From Cricetomys ansorgei (lineage: Eukaryota > Chordata > Mammalia > Rodentia > Nesomyidae): a stretch of DNA of 64,000 nt. This document shows positions 1-11,335 of this stretch, in pieces. A program made the position numbers and the translations under genes. The stretch's first letter is position 1. Each line of letters opens with the position of its first letter. The DNA lies in assembly GCA_026225945.1 (NCBI GenBank), contig JAMJFZ010001258.1, positions 15,604,001 to 15,668,000 of the forward strand, given 5' to 3'. A model generated the notes under the pieces. The model made no database searches, was not told the origin of the DNA, and was given only the letters and a program-made list of their open reading frames with translations.

Positions 1-87
1 AGATTTATGCTAGTGTGGGATTTTTTATATGTATTTAGTATAAGGGCTATTATTAAAATGGATGCACTTCTTTTTCTTTGTTTGCAG

Positions 88-152
88 TGCTGAGGATTGA
101 ACCAGGACCTCATGAATGCCAGACAAGCACTCTTTCACTGAACTGCGTCTCC
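88..152 (-). mobile_element. Inverted ID/B4-type SINE fragment
   Basis: AGTGCTGAGGATTGAACCAG and GACAAGCACTCTTTCACTGA are the inverted B and A box regions of an ID-like head. Confidence 0.55.
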
Positions 153-181
153 AGACCCTTAATTTAAAAAAAAGTTTATCT

Positions 182-262
182 GTCTATCTGCCTGCCTATC
201 TATCTATTTATCTCTATCGATCATCCATGTTTCTATCTATCTATCTATCTGTGTGTATGTAT
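182..262 (+). repeat. (TATC)n microsatellite
   Basis: CTATCTATCTATC-type tetranucleotide run, interrupted, passing into TGTATG repeats. Confidence 0.85.
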
Positions 263-590
263 GCATATGTGTGGGGATGGGGTACCTGTGTTTGTGTGTG
301 CACATAGAAGCCAGAAGAAGATGTCAGCTGTTCTCCGGTCACTCTCTGTGTGTTCCTTTCCAGGCAGGGTCTCTCCATAAACCTGGGGCTATCATCTTCT
401 TGGCTAGGCTGGAAGCCAGGAAGCCCCAGTGATCCTCCTGCCTCTGTCTCCCTTAGAGCTGGGGCTGTAGGTTTTCATAGGACCTGTATTCTGTTCTGTG
501 GGTTCTGGGATCCACATTCTTGTCCTCAGGGTTGTGCAAGTGCTCTTAACCACAGAGGCATCTCTCAACACCACCCTCCCCATCATCTTA
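240..590 (-). mobile_element. Inverted B2-type SINE region
   Basis: It starts at the (TATC)n and TGTGTATG tail and continues with AGAAGCCAGAAGAAGATGTC, ending in AACCACAGAGGCATCTCTC. A B1-like middle part (CTAGGCTGGAAGCCAGGAAG) suggests a composite. Confidence 0.5.
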
Positions 591-667
591 ACTGGTCCAT
601 GTACACTTATATGCTATTTTAGAATTCACAGGGATCATGGTGACTTCAGGTTCCAGCCACAAAGCTC

Positions 668-790
668 ACCTTCAGGAGGCTGAGGCAGGAGGAATGCCAT
701 GAGTTCAACACCAGATTGGCCTCCAACAGTGAATTCAAGACTAGCCTAGGCTATGTAGTAAGAACTTGTCCCAACAAACAAAAATTATAT
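668..790 (+). mobile_element. Diverged B1 fragment
   Basis: TTCAGGAGGCTGAGGCAGGA, then ACTAGCCTAGGCTATGTAGT. Confidence 0.55.
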
Positions 791-2479
791 AAGACAATTC
801 ATATTAAAATAGTTTCAGAATTATGTCTCTGATGAAAGAGACCAAGGCATGCCATTCCTGAGGTTTCCTTCTGAACTCATCTTAAGAGCAATCTTTCTTT
901 GGCTCCAGTCTCCTGCAGTAGACCCCCTTTCCTTGTGTCATCTGGCATCCTGCCCTACCCATGAGTCCACTAGATGATTTGTTACCAGAGTTATTGAGGG
1001 TCAAAGCCTGGATCCTGACAGCCCCAATAAATGAGGTTCAGACACCGTCCTTAGTAAGCCGACTAAACAGACAAGTGACAGGCAGGAAAAGGAGCTTTGT
1101 GGCCATGTTCCTGGGAAGGCTGAGGAGTCTCCTGGTCACTGGGTGATCCTGGGGAAATTGGGGTCCCTTCCTGGGCTCTTAGTGTCACTCATAAAAGAAT
1201 TTATGGATGGACTCAACGGGACGCTTGAGAGCAGTCTTATCGGGGTTTAAAAGAGAAGCACTTTAAAAAAAAATGAAAGCTTTGTTATAAAAGAACTTGC
1301 AAGTAAATAAAGAAAAATCACACACCCAGGTTTCCCAGATCCTACGTCTGTACATCTCAGCGAACTTCTGTGCAGTGAGAATGGCCGTTCTGAAGCAGCG
1401 AGCGTCACACAGTTTACACTTTCTCTATCAAATATATTTGTATGCACACTTCTTTATTTCTTTTTTTTTATTTGTTTTTTTAAAGAAACAAACAAAAATC
1501 CAGGGCAGGCTAGCTGGAACTTGCAGCTGCTCAGAGGAGGAGAATGGAGGAGAGGGGGATAACCGTGATGTTTGGTTAAGCCAACATGGCCATCGGCCAT
1601 ATGATGGCAGGCAGTCACACGGAGGAGAGGGGGCTTTGCAGACAGAATGATGAAACCCAGCGTGCCAGGAAAAGGTTGTGGCAGCATCTGAAAAGAGATT
1701 GAAAAAAGAAAACGGAGAAGATGTACCTTTGGTATCGAAGGATGGCAGACTCGGCCGAACCTTATTCACAGACTGTTCTGGGGAGTGGGAACCCTGGGAA
1801 GGCAGAGTACAGTGTCTCCATAAAGGGATAACTATTCTATCTACCTCCTAGCAGGGTTAAGGTGAGCTTTCCTTCCTAGGGGTGTTCCCACCTTCCTGAG
1901 GGATGGTCCCTTGGTCAGGTCATGGACCACCCAACTAGGTTAATCAGAAGGGAGGAGACAATGGCATGTCCCTACCTAGAAGTAAATTCCATTTTTTACC
2001 ATAAAAGTGAGCTGGTTCGGCATGTGAAGTCACCGTTAATCTGAGGTCAGTCCCCAGGACCTCCGTGGTGGAAGATAGAACCAATACCTGTAAGTTGCCC
2101 TCTAACCTCCACTGAGATCTAGCGCCCCTCAAGCCTTCGCCTTTCAGGATCCCGATGTGGGGCAGTGTTTAAGTAGAAGGCAGGAACATGCATAAAGAAG
2201 TATAGTCGTGCCCCTAGTGGCCCAGCAGTGTCTCACATAGTCTAGTCTCTCCTACAAGGCAATCTGACCAGTTGAGGGCACTGTGTGAAATCTCAAGTTC
2301 TCCTCTGGAGCCAGGCTTCAGCCTTTTCCTTCCTCCAGCTTGGGATACAGTACTTTGTTTCGATCCAGCTGTCAGGAGACACGAGAGTCTGCCTAGAACG
2401 TCCTCACTCTGCCCAGGCACACCGTGACCCTCCCGCTACTCGTATTTGCCTTTCTGTCCGTGGTCCTCCGGAACAAATT

Positions 2480-2760
2480 CTCTCAGCTGGCATTGGCTTT
2501 GTTCCCCGTTAACCCATCTGTTAGCAGGGGCAGCGTGTCCTGTGCTGATTATGGGGAGATCTTTGCTCCGGTGAGGATTTCTTGGCAAAGATTCTGAGAG
2601 CTTTACCCCTCTAAGTCGTTGCTCTCAGCTGAGCAACGCTCTGTCTGGGCTCGCCCACTACTCTTGCAGTGTATCTCAATAAATTCTCTTTGTTCATAGC
2701 CTGGTAAATTCTTTTGCCAGCCATATTACTGGCCTTTCAGACACTGTTTCACATGGGAAA
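2480..2760 (+). repeat. Possible solo-LTR-like segment
   Basis: A CT/GC-mixed stretch ends in TGTATCTCAATAAATTCTCT about 60 bp before a TTTCAG border, resembling the R-U5 end of a rodent LTR. No internal retroviral genes are seen. Confidence 0.25.
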
Positions 2761-3689
2761 TCACAGTTTTGTTCAAAGGCAAAGGCTGATGGGACCCGCC
2801 TCCTGGGCCGGCAATGGTCGGGGGTTGAACTCATGCACAGTCACCCTGCACAGTGCAACCTTTGTAAGAACCCGGCCCCGCTCTCCCCTGTGACCCACCC
2901 TTGAGTTCATGCTGCTTTTAGGCTCTCCTCTCAAGCTCTGGAAACCCAACTGGCATTTGCTCTGTATTTTCCCAACCACAGTCTACCCGCTTGTAAAGTT
3001 CTAACTCCTCTGAAGCATGTTCCCTTCCTGGAAATGTCTACCTGCGTCTAAATTGTGTTGGGTAAAAGGACAGTGAGGTTGCGTGTCTTCTTTTTAAGTT
3101 CCGTTTAAGCCACAGTCCATGGGAAGCAGGAAAAGCAGGTGAGAGCGCTGTCTATAACCGGGATTAAATTTGCTTGTCTTGACTAAGAAGCTGATTCTAC
3201 ATCGCCAACCTCGGGGAAAATGCTTCAGACAAAATGATCACAGGCTACGTTAAGTTGTGACTCTCCTATATTGAGGTTGCCAGAGGCTAAACCACCATTT
3301 TCCTTCTCTAATCAGATCCCTTCTTTACCCAGTGTCCTCTGCCACAGAGGGCTCAGAAAGGGAGCTTGGGGGAGACTCTGGCTTGCAGGTAATGTAAGGG
3401 TCATGTAGATCACTGGCCATCTCCAGTCCTGGTTGTAGGAGTTGGATAGGGCCTGGCTCAACAGATAATACAAAGGACCAGGCTGTTACTCACTTTCAAG
3501 TCCCAGCTTTCTGGATGGAAGAACAGGATTTATGTCCATCCCTTTGAGAGGATAATGGGGTGTGCTTAACATTCCTGGCTTCTCTGGAGATCAGTGGATG
3601 CAAGGACTTTGGTACTGTGCTCCCAACAATTATGACGGGTGGCAAATGACTCAGGACTATTTGAGATTCTATTTTTATTTATTTATAAC

Positions 3690-3870
3690 AGAATGTTGCA
3701 TGCAAAAGAACTCCTCCTTCAGTTTGTACATTTTAAAAAATATACGCATTTCATTTGAAGTGGAATTTATACCACTTAAAAAGCAACTATTTTCAAGCTA
3801 CTTCTGCGGCATTTCCCATATTCACAGGGTGTACAACCACCACCTCTGGCTTTGAAACATTATCAGCACC
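3690..3870 (-). mobile_element. Probable old L1 3' UTR piece
   Basis: The stretch with ACCACTTAAAAAGC, CATATTCACAGGGTGTACAA and CCACCACC looks like the inverted 3' UTR of an old L1. It is short and diverged. Confidence 0.35.
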
Positions 3871-4196
3871 CCCAAGAAAACTTTATAATGTACCTGGCCT
3901 GTCAGAAATGAAGATATTATAAACAGACCTCAGGTTAACTATCAGACTGCTGAAGCAATAAACTTCAAGAAATGATATGTTCCCCAAGAATCTCATGCTG
4001 GGTGGAAAGAAAAACACCAGCCAGAGAGGAACTTGTCTCTTGGGAACACCTTTGTCCCAGGGAAAACAACTCACTGCTCCGCCTTACAGGATGTGACCGA
4101 AGCCATGGTAAGGATGGGTCAGTGGTGGGCAGAACCACACCTTGACTGAGACTGCTCAGAATGCACACTCTTGGCCTTTATTTAAACTTTAATCTT

Positions 4197-4375
4197 GGGC
4201 TGGAGAGAGGCTCTCATTCTTTCAGAGGACCCTGGTTCAATTCCCAGCACCCACACGCAACCTCACAACCATTGGCTCTTCTAACCTCTATGGGACCAAG
4301 ACACACACATGCGGTATGCATACATACATGCAGGCCAAACGCTCACACATATAAAAGAAAATAAATCTAAACTTG
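4197..4375 (+). mobile_element. B2 SINE
   Basis: It has the tRNA-derived head GGCTGGAGAGAGGCTC, a degenerate B box (GGTTCAATTCCCAGC) and an AATAAA-containing A-rich tail. Confidence 0.85.
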
Positions 4376-5204
4376 AGTGGTCACATTGAATCCTTTCTCT
4401 GCTTTTTTTTTTTTTTTTTTTACTATTAATTTGGCTTTTGATCGTCTTCTCAAGGGTGAGTGTCTGAACTTGACTTCTTGAGGTACAGACTGTAACCCCA
4501 AGTTTGATAGCAACTCCACAGTGCTTCTGTCTCCACCCCTGGAAACCATCGATACACTCTAAGCCTGTGAATTTGCCTGTTCTGGGGTTTAGATGTAAGC
4601 TGAGTCCTGAGGTGTGTGACCTTCTGTATCTGGTCCAATCCTGCCTCTGCCCCTGCCCTTACCCCTGCCCCTGACCTGAGAGAGGTGGAGGGGGAAGAAA
4701 CAAAAAGACCTGCTGCATACATCTTTGTGGCAGTGGGTAGACAGTCTCTGATTCTGCCTGGCTATTTGTACGGCACTTATACAATGCATCCCTTTGAGCT
4801 CACTGGGGAACTGTAGCTCCTAATGATCCACCCAGGATGTATGACTGTGAAATTCATAGCAGACTCTGATAGTATAAAAAATATACAGGACTTGAGAATC
4901 CTTTGCTGGAGATCCCAAAATGCTTTATAAAAAGACACTAACCATGCCTCTGATGTGCCCCCCGAGGCAGGTGAAAATCATTGTCCATGTTTTCCTAGGA
5001 CTTGAGGTGTGACATAGTCAAACAACCTGTCCAGCGGAATAGTTCCAACATGTCTCCCAAAGTTCGTGCTCTGTGAACGTGGAGTAGTGAGACCCTCAAG
5101 AGGCCCTTAGCTCAGACGTGCTTTGCCTTCGTGAACGGACGGCTGTCTTAGCAGACATGGATTCGTTGTCACCAGTGAGCTGGTTGTAAAAGCACAGGTC
5201 GCGG

Positions 5205-5480
5205 TGGTGGTTTGAGTGAATGGCCCCCAAAGACTCATAGATTTGAACGCTCGGCCGCCAGGGAGTGGCACTGTGTGAAAGGATCTGGACCCGTGGCCTT
5301 GTGGGAGGAAGTGTGTCCGGATGAGCTTTGAGATTTCAAGAACCCAAGTCAGGCCCAGGCTCTGCTGCGTGTGGGCCCAGATGTGGACGTCTCAGCTCCT
5401 TCTCCAGTACCCTGTCTGCCCGTGTGCCGCCATGATGATCATGGAGATTACAGTTAAGCGCTTTCCTTTGTTAGAGCTGC
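5205..5480 (+). repeat. Unassigned rodent-type dispersed repeat
   Basis: The pattern GGTGGTTTGAGTGAATGGCC, AGGGAGTGGCACTGTGTGAA, then GGCCTTGTGGGAGGAAGTGT and a CTCAGCTCCTTCTCC segment is a very common interspersed rodent repeat. I cannot assign its class from memory with confidence. Confidence 0.5.
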
Positions 5481-6269
5481 GCGGTCACAGCGTCTCTTCG
5501 CAGAAACAGAACGCTGACCGCGACAGTCATGTGGCGAGTCTGTGCTTCTGTGGAGGGTCAAGCCCTGGCCCTGTGATGGAAGCTGAAATGCTTGCTTGGA
5601 GACCCCACAGGGCCTCATTTGAGGTACCTCTACCTCAAATACCTCAAGGGGGACACTCAGGTGATTGAAGCCAGGGGTGAGAGAGATGTTTCTATATACT
5701 ACTAGTACTATTTTTTTTTTTTAAATCTAAACCGAAAAAAAAAGGAAAAAGAAAAAAATGAATAGATTCCAATTATCTTCACCATCCACAAAATGTGGCC
5801 ACTGCATAGAAACAGCTCTAAGCGAGTTTCCAAACTGAAACCCAGAAGGCAATCCTGCAACGATTGCACTGATAATTCTTCAGCCGGGCTCCTTTCTATC
5901 CCAGATGCAGCCGCGGGACCTCGGGTACAGTGGGACTCTGTGGAGAGTGAAGGCAGGCTCACAGCCGCTGTGCACAGGAAAGGGACAGGTACCTAAGCGT
6001 GTTGCGAGAGCACCCACAAGGAAATAGCTATTAGTCATTTGGGAGCTTCTCATTAATGTGTCACTTGAATTAGGCTTTAGACTCTCAACAACAGTGTTCC
6101 TCGTTGAGACATTGCTCTCCTATGCAAACCTGGAGTACACACTCGGCCCTCAGCCAGAAATATCCATCCAGACTCGCATAGGGACATGCAAGAGTCAGAT
6201 CTATGGAACAGAACTGGAAGAGAAAGAAAAGAAAATGCATTTATTGTCATTTTTATTGGGTGGGGTGGG

Positions 6270-6420
6270 GGTGGGGTTTGCTTGAGATGGAGTCTCATTA
6301 TGTAGCCCCTGGCTGGCCTGGAATTCTCCACGTGGACCATGCTTGCCTCAGATTCATAGAGATCTGCTTGCCTGTGTCTTCTGAGCACCAAGATTAAAGT
6401 CACGCAACATCACGCCGGTC
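6270..6420 (-). mobile_element. Inverted B1 SINE in the 3' UTR of copy A
   Basis: GAGTCTCATTATGTAGCCCC and CTGGCTGGCCTGGAATTCTC are the inverted B1 body. Confidence 0.8.
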
Positions 6421-8592
6421 TCATCCATGTTATTAAGCAGACATGCAACAGAGATTTATAAAGGGAGTCCGGGTCAGCTGATCTGGTCTACAAGGATGTT
6501 TTGTGAGCTGGCGACCTCAAAGCAAAACTGCCTTAGTGCGGATTGCTTCCTGTAGGCGCTGTTCAATTAGCACAGGGAGAAAGACCATGCCTACAAGCAG
6601 GAGAGGCCCCTGGGCTTCAAAATACTCATGTTATGATCCTTTCCGAACTTTTCCATACCACTGTCTACCTTAGGCTGCATGGTAGGGGATGCCTGTTAGG
6701 CTGATGAAAGGCATCTATTCAGCAAAGTTCATGGCATTTCAGAGCTCATGTCAATCAAAACTTTGCAGCACGTGATGGCTTCAAGGATTGGGACCTTCTC
6801 TTGGAGTGAGGCACTCAGCTCTCTGTCCTTCATTCTGGTGCTCCCTGGGGAGTGCTAGACCCCTCCTAACGACTCCTCATCCCAGGCATTGCTTATCATC
6901 AGGGAGCACTGGCGCAAGGAGGCAGGAGGCACTGAGCATGCGCTCTGCTCCGATTCACACAGAAAGGACTGATAACAAATCCTCTTGTTCAGTGGTTAGC
7001 TCGCTGGCACGATGTGAATATATTGGGTTGGTTGGGATTTATGATCTAGAAAGCCCTTCTGAGCCAGAGATGTTTCTAGAAGATTTGCTGAACTGTTCTT
7101 AAGTCATTTGTGTGACAGAGGTAGAAGGAGAATAGATCCAGAAGCCACAGGAAGGTGTCAAACAACTTCACTTGTTAGCGACCCAGAAAGTCCATGCCCA
7201 AGAACATCGTGTCTGGAGGAGAAGGGCCACCCTGAATGTACAAAGACTGCCTGTCGAAGGAAAGGAGGGAGGTCATGGAACAGAGAGATCAATAGGAGGA
7301 AAGGAAAAGATGGGGGGATCGTGAATCAAAAACTAGGAGGTTAGGAGATTGGTACCTTCCCTCAGGCAGTCCTAGGTGTAGCTAGATGGTCCCAGAGCAG
7401 GACTGTGTGAGGGGCACAGAATGGAGAAAAACCTGATTACCACTCAAATCCAAGGAGAAATTTACACTAATGAATGGACCCACTACCTTCAAACTAGTTT
7501 CATTCTGATACTCAGTAACCTGATAACTTCCGGATCCCCCAGCAATGTGTTCTAAGAGCCATTTCTAATGAGATGTCTACTGATGCTGCCCATCCGATTT
7601 TCCACCTCTTGTCAGTGCAGGGAGGAACAGGCAACCCGAGTAGCCCCTCTGTTCTGCAGGTTCTGTAACGTGCTTTCAGAGGGAGACAGTTCAGGGAAAC
7701 AAGTTCTAAACAATGGTCATGTGTGTCTACATATTTTTATGTTTGACCCAACTTTGCCCAAAATCCTTCCTGTTTTGGATGTTTGGAATTGCTAATAGTT
7801 ATCTGATCATTGTGAAAGCATAAAATTAATATCGGTAATAATAATGATAACCCAAGGAAGGCAGAACAGAGGTATGAGACAGGTTGGATGAGCAGTTTAT
7901 GGAATTCTCCATGAGTTTCTGTTTTACCAAGTCGGACACATCTCATCGGAAAACTTTTTGTTCCATGACGTAACAAAGCTACTTGTCACTTAAGAAAAAA
8001 ATCTTTCTCAACAGAGACTCCTTTTCCTTCTAACTAAATGCTTTTTCCTTAACTTTTCCTCACTCTGAACCACACTGAGCCACAGAGGCATTCCAGTGTG
8101 TTCCAGCACGGCCCCATTCAATGGCTGTTATCTGCTCAGTCTGTGGGAGGTAGGGAGCCAGGTCTTGGCAAGTTCTTCCTACTGCTTCACCTTGACCCTC
8201 TTCCTGCCTCTGAGTCCCACCCTGCACACTCTCCCGCCTGATGATTTACCAGCTTTAACCTCTATGACAACAGATGCTATTTTTTTCCCCTTTCCTTTAG
8301 CAAAGTGTGAACTGAAGACTAATAACAAGACACTTCCTCAAAGGTTTTGTTGTGTCACTAGCTTTGGGCAAATACCTAGACTGAGAATTGTCTGTGATAA
8401 AGGCTCTGACTCTGAGACATCAGAAAGGCTGTGAAGCCTTTGAAACGTGGACCAAGAGCTCACCGGTGGCTTCTCAGGGAAGCAGTGAAGGAGAGAAGAA
8501 AGACAAGAAATAGGAAGAGAAGAGAGAGAGGCCTGCAGTTTAGCATCATAAAGGAGAGGTGCCTTGTACATTTTACACGAGCACTTTACAGG

Positions 8593-8701
8593 GCCGGGCT
8601 TGGTGGCGCACGCCTTTAATCCTAGCAACTGGGAGACAGAAGCAGGAGGATCTCTGTGAGCTGGAGGCCAGCCTGATCACTATAGTGAGCTGTATAGACT
8701 A

Positions 8702-8739
<38 letters not shown>

Positions 8740-8740
8740 C
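8593..8740 (+). mobile_element. B1 SINE with (AG)n in the 3' UTR of copy A
   Basis: GCCGGGCTTGGTGGCGCACG starts the B1. An (AG)n tract at 8,705-8,738 replaces the usual right end. Confidence 0.85.
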
Positions 8741-8855
8741 TGTATCCCACCCCAAAATCGTTCAGAAGTAAGCGGGCTTTGGTAGCATTATTCAGTTAAT
8801 AGAACATTAAATGTTGACCCAGAATGTTGGAACAGGTACGGAGATGACCCCAAAC

Positions 8856-9055
8856 TCAGCTACTCTTGTGGCTCCCGTCCCCAGTTCTCTTAATCCTGGC
8901 TAAGACAGCGACCCTGGACACCCTCTTCCGGTCATAGGCCAGGCCCAGGGCAGCCATGCAGTCGATGAAGAACGTGGTGAAGTTGATGTGCCAGCGGTAC
9001 TCACTGGCAGAGTAGTCGTAGGGGAAGGCGTGGTGGTAGTTGTGGAAGCCCTCGC
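8856..9055 (-). CDS. Scd4: Scd4-like copy A, coding exon 6 and stop
   Basis: It encodes residues 291-356, with the third histidine box HNYHH and the C-terminus ending HKSS, followed by TGA at 8858-8856. Coding sequence and adjoining intron match copy B almost perfectly (see the gene-conversion finding). Confidence 0.92.
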
Positions 9056-11070
9056 CTGGAACGGAAGCAAGGAGAGCAGTTAGGGGCTCAGAGGTTGCTG
9101 CTTCCTCTTCTCTGCACACCACTTACGTATTGTGTGCCTCAAACCTTGAAGAACCCCACTGTGGAGTGAACAGATGAGCCTGCTGTCTTGTGTTCTAAAG
9201 CGAAGAGATGCCCTCAGAGGCGCTTCAGGGAGCCAGCTGGCAGGTCCTGCTCACACATGCCTGTCTGGGGGGGCCTTTGCCAGAGGAAGTTGCTATCATA
9301 AGGTAAGAAGATGGGAGAGAAGCGGGTCTGTGGGAACAGATTTCAAGAGGGAAAATATCAGAGCGTCAGAAAGAGCACCCCAAGCTCCACAGGGTCTGTG
9401 TGTAGGTGCCCGTGGTCAGGAGGGCAGGGCAGAGGAGGAAGGGCAGAACTGCAGCTGTGCTTCTTCATGGAGCAAGCCGTACTGTGCCCCATGAACTGCT
9501 GTCCTTTGCAAGGGTGGAGGTTCCAACAGGGTGGACAGCAACCACCAAAACTTCCCAGGAAGGAGTCCTGGCCAATGACAAGAGTCTCCTAAGCCAGTCC
9601 TAGCTCACTGGAAACCAGTCTGGTTGCTAATTCTCTGAGCTTTGACCTTGGGTGGGGGAGGCACTAAGAAAACAGAAATGAGAAAGCCTTCAGACATTCC
9701 CTCCAACACTTGAGATTCTGAGTCTCCTAGGACGGACAGCTTGTAGGGTAAAGGAGAACAGAAATCCTGGAATTACCACACTCGCTGTGATCCGTGTGGT
9801 GTTTTCCTGTTCTCTGAAAGGCTTTTCTTTCTGAACTGATTCCAACAACGAGGACCCTTTCCTGGTTGAGATAAAGACAGCAAACAGGAAAAGTCATTGA
9901 GCCCTTGAAGATAAAAAACCCCCGAGAGAGCGTGAGAAGAACAGAGAGAGTGTCAGGAGCCAAGGGAAGCACTGCGGGATGCTGACCCCTTGCACCGAGG
10001 TGGCTGTGGCAGTATTGAACTCACAGCAGCTGTGATTAACTGCACAAGATCTGTACAAGACCGAGCCGGTCAGTACCCCGCCCTGGTGAGAGGAAGGGCT
10101 CCGGGGCCCCATCCCTTCCCTGAGGGTTTATATGCAGTTAATGGTTGATAGAGGAGGGACAGGCATTTTCTTCAGTGGTGTAGACACTTGCCAGTGTCCA
10201 TGCTTCTGTAACTAAACTTTCAGCCTGTGCTCCCGTGAGCCACCCCAAGAAAACTCACCAGGTCACACACACAAAGATAGGAAGGTAGAAGGGTTAGAGG
10301 AAGGAGATCAGCAGAAGTGCGAGGGGGGCAAGAGAGGGTAAGAATGATTCAAATCATGATGCACGTGCGTGAAAATGGTCATCCGTCATTATATGCACTA
10401 ATGTGTACCAATGAAAACATTTTTAAGTTAAAAAACACACCAGGGTCTTGAGAGACGCTCAGCTGTTAATTAGCGCTTGCTGACCTCACCGGAGGACCTG
10501 GATTCAATTCTTAGCACTCACATGGTATTTCAAAACCATCTGTAACTCCAGTTCCAGGGGATCCAACACCCTCTTCTGGATTCTACAGGCACCAAATGCA
10601 CACTGTGTACACATATATACACAGGCAAAACACTCATAAACATACGTAAAAATAAATAAATCTCCTTAAAAATACCCCAGAAGGAAGGTATAGTGACTCA
10701 CGCCTTTAATCTCAGCACTCAGGAGGTAGAGGCAGACAGATAGCTCTAAGTCTGAGGCTAGCTGGGTCTACATAGTGAGTTCTGTAACAGCCAGAACTAC
10801 CCTGTGAGACCCTGGCTAAAAAAAATAAAACACCAGAATACCCACAGAGATAATGGGAATTATATAGAAAACAAAACCAGTGAAGGACTTCCTGTCAACC
10901 CAACCACTCCCAGCAGGACTCCACAGGGGATAGACTCTGTGCACCGGGCTGTGCGTGGAGCGACCGAGGGTACCGACACAAGGCCGCTAGCTCCACACGT
11001 GCTCTCACAGGGAGGCTCTGAATGGGATCTAACCAGGCTTATTGTCTGATCTCAGTTTTTAAAATCATAT

Positions 11071-11113
<43 letters not shown>

Positions 11114-11302
11114 TTTTGTGGCATGTGGTTGTGCATATGCCAGAGCACAAGAGTAAAGGTCAGAGGACATCCTACAGGTCTAAGTCCTCTTTTCCCCCCG
11201 TGTGGGTGCCAGGGCCTGAACTGGGGTTGTCAGGCTTGGTAGTGGGCGCCTGTGCCCGCTGAGCCATCTCACCGGCTCTTGTCTGATGTTTAAAATGGAG
11301 TC

Positions 11303-11335
<33 letters not shown>

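Larger units (their letters stand above)
1..4599. other. Intergenic DNA left of copy A
   Basis: Contains a microsatellite, B1/B2/ID fragments, a possible LTR-like piece and unassigned unique sequence. The open stretches of 60-120 codons here have no coding character that I recognise. Confidence 0.5.
4600..8855 (-). other. Scd4: Probable long 3' UTR of Scd4-like copy A
   Basis: Scd mRNAs carry multi-kilobase 3' UTRs. Patches of this interval align by eye with the DNA after copy B's stop: 6,040-6,110 with 38,785-38,850, 6,730-7,090 with 39,270-39,620, and 4,870-5,000 with 37,940-38,065. A B1 element (8,593-8,740), an inverted B1 (6,270-6,420) and an unassigned rodent repeat (5,205-5,480) are inserted. 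I could not place the polyadenylation site, so the left border is approximate. Confidence 0.4.
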
